Assembly: GCA_004525875.1 (NCBI GenBank)
Contig: SPBQ01000051.1
Location: 1 to 9,675 of the forward strand
DNA length: 9,675 nucleotides
Direction of reading: 5' to 3'
Source of the DNA: Myxococcales bacterium
GTDB lineage: Bacteria; Desulfobacterota_B; Binatia; UBA1149; SPBQ01
How positions within the stretch are numbered: the first letter of the stretch is position 1; each line of letters begins with the position of its first letter. The notes below the pieces were generated by a model. The model was not told where the DNA came from. It did not search any database and saw only the letters and a program-made list of their open reading frames with translations. A program made the translations under genes and the position numbers. Shown here one piece after another: positions 1 through 7,146 of the stretch.

Positions 1-1143
1 GAACGAAAAAAGAGGATCCTCCTCAGAGCCGGAATACTGCCAGATCCGGCTCATGTCTACGGGGTCCAGCTCGAGAGCACGAGAGCTGCCCTCCAGGCCA
101 ACATTGTCGAAGAGCAGGATATGGCCACCCTCTAGGACTCCTGGGTCATGCTGCGATGCAAAGTCCTCTCGGGCAGCCCACACGACCTTCTCCGTCGCCG
201 GATCGACCACGGCTATCAAGTTCGGGTAAGCAAGTGAGACGAGGAGGTTGCCGGCGCGAAACGCCGGTTCTCGATCGGAGCCCCTACCATCGAGGAGCTC
301 GACGGCGTTCGTGTGCATCGCGTCACCTTCGAGCCCAGGTCTGATCCAGAGGTCGGAGAACGTCGTGCCTTCGAATGCCTCGATCAGCGAGAAACTCCTC
401 TCCACAGCGCCATCGCTGTTGATGAGGGTTATGAAGTCCTCGAGGATCGGCCGGTCGGGATTCAGGTGCGGTATGACTCGTGCGTGACGAGTTAGCACGT
501 AGACGTCACCATTCTCCAGCGTCGCCACGTCGTGGTGAGCCGGGATGGGCAGGGCCCATAGTAGCTCCGAGCGAGCGTTGAGTTTGACGATGCCCACGCC
601 AGAGTAGATCCCGATGAGATCCCCGTTCTCATACAGATGCGCCCAGCACCACCAGCTAGATCCATCATGCGGCTTGCGATTGACCTGTGAGCCGGGGAAG
701 GCATCGCCAAAGTCGTAGGCCCACCGGTGGAGCACACGTCCCTTCATATCGACGAGCAGTGCTTCGGCAGCGTGGCCCGCCGTGTAGAAGTTAGCGCCCG
801 CGAAAGAATGCGCTGGATCGTGACGAGTCACACCTGAGTTGATGATCTCGCGCGAACCCGTCATGTAGCCAAGGGCTTCGAGTTTCGCGATCTCGTCTCG
901 CTGTTGCTCCGTGAGCTTGACGTCGTCGCCCACTTGACGGTCATGGCGCCAGTTGCCGGGTCCAGCCTCCGCCAGATCGTCTCGGCTGAGCGTTCGAGAT
1001 CGGGGGTCGCTGCTGGCGGCAAAGGACTTCTCGCGCGTAGCTGACGATGCGTGTGCGGCGGTCGGGACGTTCGGGGTAGGTTCCTTCTCGCTGCAAGCGA
1101 GTGTCAGCCCTATGATGATCGGAACAAAGAACGAGGGCCTCAT
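1..1143 (-). CDS. Arylsulfotransferase-family lipoprotein, C-terminus missing
   Basis: The minus frame is open from an ATG at 1143 to the left edge (381 residues, no stop), so the C-terminus lies outside the window. Residues 1-16 form a signal peptide with Arg2 and the hydrophobic stretch FFVPIIIGLTLA. Cys17 follows, with Thr at -3 making a slightly atypical lipobox. After a Ser/Thr-rich linker comes LTEQQRDEIAKLEALGYM (about 77-94), then a beta-rich domain with repeated blades. Features matching arylsulfotransferase-like (ASST) proteins of the Arylsulfotran_2 type are HHDV (203-206) followed by LENGDVYVLTR, HTNAVELLDG (277-286), FRAGNLLVSL (295-304), and QHDPGVLEGGHILLFDN (331-347). Known ASST enzymes transfer sulfate between phenolic compounds in the periplasm using a histidine; the donor and acceptor here are unknown. 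The gene lies 270 bases after the membrane-protein gene on the same strand. A TTG at 1164 with AAAGG (1171-1175) six bases upstream is an alternative start, but ATG 1143 gives the better signal peptide. Confidence 0.85.
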   Translation of the reverse strand, partial: MRPSFFVPIIIGLTLACSEKEPTPNVPTAAHASSATREKSFAASSDPRSRTLSRDDLAEAGPGNWRHDRQVGDDVKLTEQQRDEIAKLEALGYMTGSREIINSGVTRHDPAHSFAGANFYTAGHAAEALLVDMKGRVLHRWAYDFGDAFPGSQVNRKPHDGSSWWCWAHLYENGDLIGIYSGVGIVKLNARSELLWALPIPAHHDVATLENGDVYVLTRHARVIPHLNPDRPILEDFITLINSDGAVERSFSLIEAFEGTTFSDLWIRPGLEGDAMHTNAVELLDGRGSDREPAFRAGNLLVSLAYPNLIAVVDPATEKVVWAAREDFASQHDPGVLEGGHILLFDNVGLEGSSRALELDPVDMSRIWQYSGSEEDPLFSF

Positions 1144-1177
1144 GGTGCTTGCCGATTCATCCAACAGTTGCCTTTGT

Positions 1178-1207
1178 AGAGTACCCGGATCTTGAAGATT
1201 CAGGCAA
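1178..1207 (-). promoter_or_regulatory. Possible sigma70-type promoter for the arylsulfotransferase-like gene
   Basis: On the minus strand TTGCCT (1202-1207) is followed, after 18 bases, by TACTCT (1178-1183), about 35 bases before the ATG at 1143. The spacer holds an 11-base palindrome, ATCTTCAAGAT on this strand (1189-1199), a possible operator. Both boxes match the consensus only moderately. This is the one suggestive element in the 270-base gap 1144-1413, which otherwise holds no convincing gene or terminator. If the TTG at 1164 were the true start, this promoter would lie too close. Confidence 0.25.
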
Positions 1208-1413
1208 GCCCGGCCTCGCTAGCACCGACGGGGATATCAACGACATCGTCGGACGCCGAGAGCAACGGCTGCACGAGTCGTTCTCCCGTCGCTTATCCCG
1301 TCCCCCACACTGCGGGGCTCCTGCATGCGCGTGCCTACTCGCGTTCACCGGACATGCGACCTTCTGCGTGGATACGGCGGCCCGTTCCGGATCAGCGGCT
1401 GGTAGCGCCAAGA

Positions 1414-3558
1414 TCAGTAGAAGACCCAGCGGACCAGGCCCGGATCATCGTTGGCGCTCACCCTGAACTCCACGCTCGGCACGATGCTCATCGAGCGCAC
1501 GTGCTCCGCTTCGGCAACCGTTCCCTCCCTGATCCCGGAATGCGAGCGCTGCCAGCCGGGAAGTCCGCGCGAGCCTGCGCGAAGCGGGATGTCGACGGAC
1601 AACTGTCGGCTGTTGTCGAGCGCGCGAATGAGGACCCCTGGTTCGAGCTCCGCGCCATTCTCGCCGCTGCGCCCCTCGAAGATGATCTCCTCACCAAGGC
1701 GGACAGTCAGTTGCTCGCCCGTACTCCGAGCCGGCCACCGCCGCCAGCCGTTTCCAACGGTCAAGACGATTCGGCTTCTGTTCTCGGCGGCACCGCGAAG
1801 GCGATTCGCTGCGCTCTCGGAGACGTGAATGAGAATCCTGACTTCTCTGTCGCGTTTGAGCCGCTCCACGAGCCTGATCTCCCGACCCTCGACAGCGAAC
1901 CCGGCGCGACTGAACTGAGCGACCGCTGGCGGTACGACGACGATCGCAACGATTACACCAAGTGCGATCAAGAGCGCAGGACTTGCCGAGGCCGTTCCGG
2001 CGTTCGTAGAGCCGGGAGATCGCGACCAGAAGTGAAGCGCGAAGAGGAGAAGTACGAGCGGAAGGACGAGGTACTGCCGCCACGCCATCGATCGCAGTAG
2101 ATGCCGAAACGAAAAACGGGAGCTGCGTGCTGAGTAGTCGGCGCGGGCTTCGAGCGAACCTTCCATCGCCTCGACGATCGATCCGATTCCCTCGATGCTC
2201 GACGGGCCGACTCCCGTCATATCGAACGCCCCGGATCCGTTGGGATTGATGACATGAGCGAAAGCGCCAGGGTTCGGCGCACCATAGATGAACAGATGGG
2301 AGGGGAGGGGATTGCCCTGCGCCGCGGAGTAGAGGAGCACCGCTTGAGACAGGACCGCGGCTGCGACCAGCACGCGCAGGCCCGCGCCGGGAAGGCTCCG
2401 CGCGGAGACGGTGCTGGCAGGCACGGCCAGCGCCGCAAACGCAACGATCTGACCTTGAAAGACGAGATATCCCCTGGCTCCTGCAGCCGGCGCCCAGACG
2501 AGCGATATCGCCAGAGGCAGCAGCCACATCGACGCCAAGACAAGGAGCAGGTCGAAGCGAAGCGCGCTGGAAACGCCGAGAGCGAGGAGACCGACGAACC
2601 CGCACACAAACCAGATGAAATCGGCGGTGATGAACTGGGAGGCATAGAAAAACGTGTCCCCGATGATCGTTCCGTCGGATAGGGATTGCCGCCACGAGTC
2701 GATCGCTCGCATCAGATATCGTGACTCGTCGCCTCGATAGTCGATCTCCGTGACGCTCAAGGCGTTCATCGCAGTCGGCCAGAATGCCGGGACCGCCAGC
2801 GCAAGAGCCACCGCCACGGCGACATGCCGGACGTCGTTCCTGCCCGCCAAGGCCGCCACGATATACGTGAGCAACAGACCGAGCGCCGTGTTGTAGGCCA
2901 GTGTCGCGAACGCGAGTACCGCGCCCAGCGCCAGATGGCCGACCCAAGCGAGTTGACGCTGCCAGACCCTGCTCTTGAGGATCGCATAGGCCCCGCCGAA
3001 GTAGGTTGTGAAGGCCCATAAATGCGCGCTGAAATCCGTGAAATGATACCAAAACCCGGAGCCAAGCATCGCGAGTGCGCCGGCCAGCAGACCGGCTCTC
3101 CTTCCCTGGCCACGTCCGGTCAGCTTACAAAGTTCCACGGCGAACAAGGCGCAGAACAGCACGCCGAAGATCCATCCGAGCGCGTTGGCAATCACGAAGC
3201 AGGTGGTGGCATCAAGGAAAGGAAAGAAGACAGATGCGACCAGAGCGAATACGAGACGGACCGCGAATTTGTCGGCTGCCGCCTCGGCCCCAAGCAGCAT
3301 CAGGACATGGTCGAAGCTCGGGAAGTTCTCGCGATGCAGCAATTGACCGTCGACCGCCAGCGCGTAGCCGGTTACGCCGTTTCGCAATGTCTTGTCGTAC
3401 CATCCGACGGGCAGGGTCATCTGCAGCCAGGGCGGCATGGTGAGCGAGAAGACGGAGAGGTGGACCGCAACTGCCAGCAGGGTGAGCCCCGACAAGACGA
3501 GCAGATCAATGGTGGATCGGTGTCCGGCCGGGAGTAGGCGGGAGAGAAGATCCTTCAC
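1414..3558 (-). CDS. Large multi-pass membrane protein with C-terminal extracytoplasmic domain, function unknown
   Basis: The protein has 714 residues from GTG 3558, chosen because AGGAG (3568-3572) lies eight bases upstream. The frame stays open further upstream, but that stretch only mirrors the plus-strand methyltransferase gene. Hydrophobic segments, probable helices, occur at about 17-40, 98-143 (two), 155-170, 180-195, 203-235 (one or two), 245-262, 312-330, 335-354, 368-383, 390-412, 494-510 and 527-547. A loop at about 41-97 carries GWYDK and ENFPSFDH. A large loop at about 413-490 and the tail 550-714 are soluble. The tail is rich in alternating hydrophobic residues, suggesting a beta-sheet domain, and would face the periplasm if the helix count is even. 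The layout (N-terminal helix pair around an acidic loop, many helices, soluble C-terminus) is like GT-C glycosyltransferases, but no diagnostic motif was seen. It may act on lipid-linked sugars; this is inference from the layout and the divergent GT2/methyltransferase operon 183 bases away. Confidence 0.8.
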   Translation of the reverse strand: MKDLLSRLLPAGHRSTIDLLVLSGLTLLAVAVHLSVFSLTMPPWLQMTLPVGWYDKTLRNGVTGYALAVDGQLLHRENFPSFDHVLMLLGAEAAADKFAVRLVFALVASVFFPFLDATTCFVIANALGWIFGVLFCALFAVELCKLTGRGQGRRAGLLAGALAMLGSGFWYHFTDFSAHLWAFTTYFGGAYAILKSRVWQRQLAWVGHLALGAVLAFATLAYNTALGLLLTYIVAALAGRNDVRHVAVAVALALAVPAFWPTAMNALSVTEIDYRGDESRYLMRAIDSWRQSLSDGTIIGDTFFYASQFITADFIWFVCGFVGLLALGVSSALRFDLLLVLASMWLLPLAISLVWAPAAGARGYLVFQGQIVAFAALAVPASTVSARSLPGAGLRVLVAAAVLSQAVLLYSAAQGNPLPSHLFIYGAPNPGAFAHVINPNGSGAFDMTGVGPSSIEGIGSIVEAMEGSLEARADYSARSSRFSFRHLLRSMAWRQYLVLPLVLLLFALHFWSRSPGSTNAGTASASPALLIALGVIVAIVVVPPAVAQFSRAGFAVEGREIRLVERLKRDREVRILIHVSESAANRLRGAAENRSRIVLTVGNGWRRWPARSTGEQLTVRLGEEIIFEGRSGENGAELEPGVLIRALDNSRQLSVDIPLRAGSRGLPGWQRSHSGIREGTVAEAEHVRSMSIVPSVEFRVSANDDPGLVRWVFY

Positions 3559-3741
3559 GCTGCTTGTCTCCTGAGGCCGTGTAGAACCATGTCGTCCAGC
3601 CTCGAACAGCACGTCGTCGGTCAACGACGGGAGGCGTCGCCGGTCGGCCGCCCAGCAAGCGAAGCCAGGGGCTGCCCACGAAGGGGGGGCACTCCACTGG
3701 TCTTGTCCCGATCCCGGCGATTGAGGTAAAGATAAAGGTTG
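3559..3741. other. Divergent intergenic region
   Basis: These 183 bases separate the minus-strand membrane protein gene from the plus-strand methyltransferase operon and must hold at least one promoter in each direction. Towards the minus strand a TTGACC lies at about 3618-3623 (5 of 6 matches to a -35 box), but no convincing -10 partner was found. Towards the plus strand TTGTCC (3703-3708) is followed by the A-rich stretch GGTAAAGATAAAGG, at best a weak -10 region and very close to the start codon. A run of seven G lies at 3683-3689. No gene was seen here. Confidence 0.4.
3568..3572 (-). promoter_or_regulatory. Ribosome binding site of the large membrane protein
   Basis: On the minus strand AGGAG lies eight bases before the GTG at 3558. 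It decides the start within a reading frame that otherwise stays open for another 333 codons upstream, to 4557. Confidence 0.7.
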
Positions 3742-4479
3742 ATGACCGATCACACCACCGCCTTTGGCGCCGATGCGGCCGCGGTCTCCTCCGTCGCGAT
3801 GGAAGGGGCGACGAATTATTTCCGGTGGCAGCTGGAGGTCATGTCGTCCCACATCGGGCCTCGAGTCCTGGAGATCGGCTGCGGAGTAGGCGAGTTCACA
3901 CGGGTGCTTCTCGGTCGAGAAAGGGTGGTCTCGGTCGATCTGAAATCCGACATGATCGAGCATGTACGCGAGAGAATGGCGGGACACGCGGAATGGTACG
4001 GACTGGTGGCGGACGTGACCGATCCGTCGCTCGCCGACCAGGCCGAGGTTCACCGCTGTACGTCGGTGACGGCAATCAACGTCATCGAGCACATAGAAGA
4101 TGACGAGGCGATACTGGCCGCGATCCGTCGCCTTTTGCCCACCGGCGGGACTGCCGCCGTCTTGGTTCCCGCACACGCGGCGCTCTATGGCACACTCGAC
4201 GAGGCGGCGGGTCACTACCGGCGATACACGAAGTCGGAAATCGCGAGAAAAGTAGAAGCCGCCGGCTTTCGCGTAGATCGTACGATGTACTTCAACGCGG
4301 TGGGTGCGATCGGATGGTACGTGAACTATCGCATCCTGAGGATCCGCAGCGTGAACGAAGGCACGAAGGCGCAGGTCGGCGTGTTCGACAAGCTGATCGT
4401 GCCGGTTGCGCGGATGGCGGAGAGATTCGTCGAGCCGCCTTTCGGAATCTCCGCGGTCTGCCTGGCGACGGCCGTGTAG
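3742..4479 (+). CDS. Class I SAM-dependent methyltransferase
   Basis: The protein has 245 residues. Start ATG 3742 directly follows an in-frame TTG (3739). AAAGG at 3734-3738 is close, and GAGG at 3723-3726 is somewhat far. The Rossmann fold is clear: motif I VLEIGCGVGEFTR (42-54) binds S-adenosylmethionine; VVSVDLKSDMI (62-72) ends strand 2 with the ribose-binding Asp66; VADVTD (89-94) covers the adenine; INVIEHIEDDEAIL (112-125) is the post-III region; and LLPTGGTAAVLVPAH (131-145) is strand 5. Then comes LYGTLDEAAGHYRRYTKSEI (148-167), a lid typical of a Methyltransf_11/23-like group often found beside GT2 glycosyltransferases, and a C-terminal part with FNAVGAIGWYVNYRIL (184-199). It heads an operon, with 16 bases to the GT2 gene. 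Likely role: methylating a sugar or lipid intermediate in glycan synthesis. The substrate is unknown. Confidence 0.88.
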   Translation: MTDHTTAFGADAAAVSSVAMEGATNYFRWQLEVMSSHIGPRVLEIGCGVGEFTRVLLGRERVVSVDLKSDMIEHVRERMAGHAEWYGLVADVTDPSLADQAEVHRCTSVTAINVIEHIEDDEAILAAIRRLLPTGGTAAVLVPAHAALYGTLDEAAGHYRRYTKSEIARKVEAAGFRVDRTMYFNAVGAIGWYVNYRILRIRSVNEGTKAQVGVFDKLIVPVARMAERFVEPPFGISAVCLATAV

Positions 4480-4495
4480 GAGCGGACGTCGCCCG

Positions 4496-5461
4496 ATGCC
4501 CGAAACGAAATCGATGCAGAAAGGATCGCCCGAAGTCAGCCGCGCCGGCGTGGGCACGCGAGCGCGGGGCGACGTCCTGTCCGTAGTGATTCCGGCTTAC
4601 AACGAGGCCGGTGCGATTGCGGGCGTTCTCGAGCAGGTGACCGCGGTGCTCGGTGAGCTCGGCGTCGAGTCGGAGATCATCGTCGTCGATGATTGCAGCA
4701 CCGATGAAACCGCGACGCTGGCGGAAAAGGCCGGGGTTCAAGTTCTGCGCAACGTACAGAACGGAGGCTACGGCTATTCGCTGATGCGGGGTATCCGCGC
4801 TGCGCGTTTTCCTGCCGTCGCCATCATCGACGCGGACGGCTCCTACCCCGCAGCCAAGCTATTGGACCTGTTCGAAGAGTACCGGCGCGGTCTGGCCATG
4901 GTCGTGGGGCATCGCCACGGTGCGCACTATATGACGTCCTGGCGGATGCGGATCCTGCGATGGTTGTTTCGCAGGGTAGTGCAGTTCATCGTCGGGCGTC
5001 CGGTACCGGATGTAAACTCGGGGATGCGCGTCTTCGACCGTGACGCCGTGTTGCCCCTCCTGCCACACATGAGCTACGGCTTCTCATTCACGACCTCGAT
5101 CACGCTGCTCTTCATGATGCAGGCACTACCGGTAAGCTACGTGCCGGTGGAGTATCTGAAGCGCACCGGATCCTCGAAGGTGAGATACGCGCGCGACTCG
5201 CTGCGCGCGCTACAGATCATCACCTCGATCACTGTACGCCTGAATCCCATCAAGCTCTTCATCCTCGCCGCGGTCGTGAACGTCCTGATCATGCTCCCCG
5301 TTGTTGGTGTGCTTGCGCTGTGGGGCGACGCTCGGACGTTCATCGTCATCGTGCTGCAAGTCAGCGCCTTGCTCGTGGGTCTAGGCTTGGTCGTCGAGGC
5401 GCTGATCGAGAAATCGCCTTTCGAAGACAGTTCTCGCACCGACACGGACCGCGCGCTATGA
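4496..5461 (+). CDS. GT2 glycosyltransferase with two C-terminal membrane helices (polyprenyl-phosphate type)
   Basis: The protein has 321 residues from ATG 4496. AGGAG at 4478-4482 overlaps the previous stop codon and is 13 bases away, slightly long. The frame continues upstream, but that part is antiparallel clutter within the methyltransferase gene. The GT-A fold shows as LSVVIPAYNEAGAI (28-41), IIVVDDCSTDET (61-72) for nucleotide binding, NVQNGGYGYSLMRGI (86-100), and the metal site AIIDADGSYP (109-118). The acceptor region is DVNSGMRVF (172-180), followed by GFSFTTSITL (195-204). Two helices (about 252-274 and 281-303) anchor the C-terminus. This arrangement is that of the dolichol-/undecaprenyl-phosphate sugar transferases (DPM1, ArnC or GtrB type), which load a sugar from a nucleotide donor onto polyprenyl phosphate at the cytoplasmic face. 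The sugar cannot be told. The stop overlaps the next gene (ATGA), so the two are probably translationally coupled. Confidence 0.92.
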   Translation: MPETKSMQKGSPEVSRAGVGTRARGDVLSVVIPAYNEAGAIAGVLEQVTAVLGELGVESEIIVVDDCSTDETATLAEKAGVQVLRNVQNGGYGYSLMRGIRAARFPAVAIIDADGSYPAAKLLDLFEEYRRGLAMVVGHRHGAHYMTSWRMRILRWLFRRVVQFIVGRPVPDVNSGMRVFDRDAVLPLLPHMSYGFSFTTSITLLFMMQALPVSYVPVEYLKRTGSSKVRYARDSLRALQIITSITVRLNPIKLFILAAVVNVLIMLPVVGVLALWGDARTFIVIVLQVSALLVGLGLVVEALIEKSPFEDSSRTDTDRAL

Positions 5462-6231
5462 GCCCATCAGGGAACGAAGCGGCGTGGCTGTGGCAGTGGC
5501 GGACACTCGAAGACACCAACGAGACGCTCTTCCGCGACTGGATCTTCCCCAACGCCATCGAAGATTTCCGCGGCAAGACCGTACTCGACGGCGGTTGTGG
5601 GGGCGGCCAGCATTTGCGCTTCGTAGCACCGCACGCCCGCGAGGTGGTCGGCATCGACCTCAACTGCTCCGCGCTGGCGGCAGACAAGTCCGAACACTTC
5701 ACAAACATATCCACTGTTGAAGGAGATGTTGCGAAAGTAGATCTCCGCCGCCAGTTCGACATCGTGTACAGCATCGGGGTCATCCACCACACCGACGACC
5801 CGCGCGCGAGCTTCATGAACCTGTTACGCCACGTCCGCCCGGGTGGCCGCATGATCATCTGGGTGTACTCCCACGAAGGGAACGCCTTGAACCGTTGGAT
5901 CGTCGAGCCGCTGAAGAGAGCCGTGTACGGTCGTTGGCCGCGACGCGTGCTACTGCGATTAGCATACGTCTTGACGGCGCTGCTCTACGTACCGGTGTAC
6001 ACCCTCTACCTGCTACCGCTGCGCCGCCTCCCTTACTACGACTACTTCGGCAACTTTCGCCGACTCGGTTTCCAGCGAAACGTGCTCAACGTGTTCGACA
6101 AGCTCAACGCGCCGCAAACCGTCTTCCTCGCGCGAGAAGCCATCGAAGAGTGGTTCTCGGAGGGATTCACGGACGTCCACATCAGTAGCTATGTCGGCGT
6201 GAGCTGGCGCGCGTCCGGAACGAAGATCTGA
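5458..6231 (+). CDS. Class I SAM-dependent methyltransferase with hydrophobic insert
   Basis: The protein has 257 residues; its ATG overlaps the GT2 stop codon by four bases. No strong Shine-Dalgarno is present, fitting coupled translation. Motif I is VLDGGCGGGQHL (42-53), with Gly where many relatives have Asp-Leu/Val-Gly. VVGIDLNCSAL (63-73) carries the ribose-binding Asp67. VEGDVAKVDL (87-96) and FDIVYSIGVIHHTDDP (100-115) follow, then LLRHVRPGGRMIIWVYSHEGN (122-142). Between about 164 and 190 is a long hydrophobic stretch (YVLTALLYVPVYTLYLLPL) flanked by Arg-rich sequence. It could be a membrane-associated segment or hairpin, as expected for an enzyme acting on a lipid-linked substrate. 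YYDYFGNFRRLGFQRN (193-208) follows. The family resembles UbiE/Methyltransf_11-type enzymes of polysaccharide and lipid loci. It closes the three-gene operon, and a strong hairpin follows immediately. Confidence 0.88.
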   Translation: MSPSGNEAAWLWQWRTLEDTNETLFRDWIFPNAIEDFRGKTVLDGGCGGGQHLRFVAPHAREVVGIDLNCSALAADKSEHFTNISTVEGDVAKVDLRRQFDIVYSIGVIHHTDDPRASFMNLLRHVRPGGRMIIWVYSHEGNALNRWIVEPLKRAVYGRWPRRVLLRLAYVLTALLYVPVYTLYLLPLRRLPYYDYFGNFRRLGFQRNVLNVFDKLNAPQTVFLAREAIEEWFSEGFTDVHISSYVGVSWRASGTKI

Positions 6232-6257
6232 CGGCACGCCGGCGGCCGGCCGTGCCG
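6232..6257. terminator. GC-rich hairpin between convergent genes, likely terminator
   Basis: CGGCACG (6232-6238) pairs with CGTGCCG (6251-6257). Inside, CCGG (6239-6242) pairs with CCGG (6246-6249), leaving base 6250 bulged and a three-base loop, for a stem of 11 pairs. It starts one base after the plus-strand stop and sits about 22 bases beyond the minus-strand stop at 6280. No T-run follows directly on the plus strand and no A-run precedes it, so it is not a textbook intrinsic terminator. Its place between two converging genes favours a shared transcript end. Confidence 0.55.
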
Positions 6258-6279
6258 GCGCGTATCTGCAGCAGTCCGG

Positions 6280-7026
6280 CTACTTTTTCTGCCACTGGCA
6301 GACGGCGAAACAGGAAGTCGAGCGACGCTGAAACGGTTGCAGCACGGATTCGATCCGGAGAAGGGCCGGAGAGTACGCACGTTTCAGGGACAGCGGAGCT
6401 CGAAATACCAGCGAGTTGAGAACGAACAAGTACGCCAAGTTTCCTCGGTATGATTCGCGACGAAAGGTGAACTCATCGGCGAAATCCCGCTTCAACCGGG
6501 CGACATCGATCGCAGCTTCGTTGTCGTTGAAGAGAGGGTCGCGCTTGTACCAGAATTGGCGAATCCGGTCCGGGAACGACCGGGCATGCGGCTCCATGAA
6601 ACAGAAGTAGCCCCCCACCTTCAGCAGTCTGTGGATCTCGCTTACCGCCTCCTTCACATAGGGGTGCACGTGGTGCAGGCCCCCGACAACGACCACGCAA
6701 TCGAAGGAATCGCTGTCCAGATCTGACTCCAGAATCGAGGCGCGGACGCCTCGACATCCGGCCCAACGACGCTCGAACGCCTCGACCTGGCGGGCGGAAA
6801 TATCGAGACCGGTTACTCGTGCGCCGCGGCCGACGAGATAGCGCGTCGTTTGACCACTTCCGCACATCGCCTCCAGAACCTGCGTGTCCTGGAGTAGGAT
6901 GCCCGCGAACATCGCGTCGTTGATGAAGGAATCGCGGTAGCGCTGACTCGCGGCATCGTCGTAGTGCGCCTCGTACTGTGATGCAATCGCGTCATAGTGG
7001 TCGCGCTGGGAGGATTCCGTGCTCAC
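6280..7026 (-). CDS. Class I SAM-dependent methyltransferase (third in the locus)
   Basis: The protein has 248 residues from GTG 7026. The frame is also open to a TTG at 7128 (282 residues). I prefer GTG because the extension has low third-position GC and coincides with a promoter (7100-7128), and because the conserved domain begins at QRDHYDAIASQYEAHYDD (7-24). No strong Shine-Dalgarno is seen at GTG. Motif I is VLEAMCGSGQTTRYL (50-64), VTGLDISARQVEAF (71-84) carries Asp75, and VVVVGGLHHVHP (111-122) is followed by EIHRLLKVGGYFCFMEPH (130-147), all typical of Methyltransf_11/25 enzymes. A C-terminal part (150-248) has FWYKRDPLFNDNEAAID and a basic end. Sequence similarity to the two plus-strand methyltransferases is limited to the SAM fold, so it is not a recent duplicate. 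It follows the GT39-like gene on the same strand, with a 120-base gap. The substrate is unknown. Confidence 0.85.
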   Translation of the reverse strand: MSTESSQRDHYDAIASQYEAHYDDAASQRYRDSFINDAMFAGILLQDTQVLEAMCGSGQTTRYLVGRGARVTGLDISARQVEAFERRWAGCRGVRASILESDLDSDSFDCVVVVGGLHHVHPYVKEAVSEIHRLLKVGGYFCFMEPHARSFPDRIRQFWYKRDPLFNDNEAAIDVARLKRDFADEFTFRRESYRGNLAYLFVLNSLVFRAPLSLKRAYSPALLRIESVLQPFQRRSTSCFAVCQWQKK

Positions 7027-7099
7027 CGTCTTTGAACCTGCAGTCGATGGAGTCACGCGTTGCCACCGACCGGAACGCTGAAATCGACGGACCAATGAA

Positions 7100-7128
7100 A
7101 CTATACTGCGATGCAAGCGATTCGCCAA
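7100..7128 (-). promoter_or_regulatory. Sigma70-type promoter for the minus-strand methyltransferase
   Basis: On the minus strand TTGGCG (7123-7128) and TATAGT (7100-7105) are separated by exactly 17 bases. The -10 box matches consensus at five of six positions, the -35 at four. Transcription would start near 7093, leaving about 67 bases of leader before GTG 7026. Its presence argues against the TTG at 7128 being the start codon, because that TTG is the first half of the -35 box. Confidence 0.5.
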
Positions 7129-7146
7129 CCGTCTCGTCGCGCCCGG

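Noticed and set aside
1192..2100. A 302-codon plus-strand open frame
   Set aside because: It is the shadow of the minus-strand membrane protein, rich in Arg, Pro and Asp, with no recognisable domain and no ribosome binding site.
2296..2311. G-rich stretch with three G-runs, possible G-quadruplex
   Set aside because: Only three runs are present within a coding region; a canonical four-run quadruplex is not formed.
1691..3052. A 453-codon minus-strand frame in another register of the membrane protein
   Set aside because: It is Arg-rich with no membrane segments, whereas the overlapping frame gives a coherent multi-helix protein with a good ribosome binding site.
4406..4495. N-terminal extension of the GT2 frame upstream of ATG 4496
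   Set aside because: It overlaps the end of the methyltransferase gene in another frame, is Arg/Ser-rich, and GT2 enzymes of this type begin shortly before the VVIPAYNE strand.
3559..4557. A minus-strand reading frame open for 333 codons upstream of GTG 3558, covering the whole first methyltransferase gene
   Set aside because: The opposite strand encodes a full SAM methyltransferase with all motifs, while the minus translation is low-complexity and Arg/His-rich. A strong ribosome binding site sits at 3568-3572. The open frame is a by-product of GC-rich codon third positions.
5189..5210. GCGCGC inverted repeat inside the GT2 gene
   Set aside because: It lies within conserved coding sequence (RYARDSLRAL) and follows from Arg and Ala codons in a GC-rich gene.
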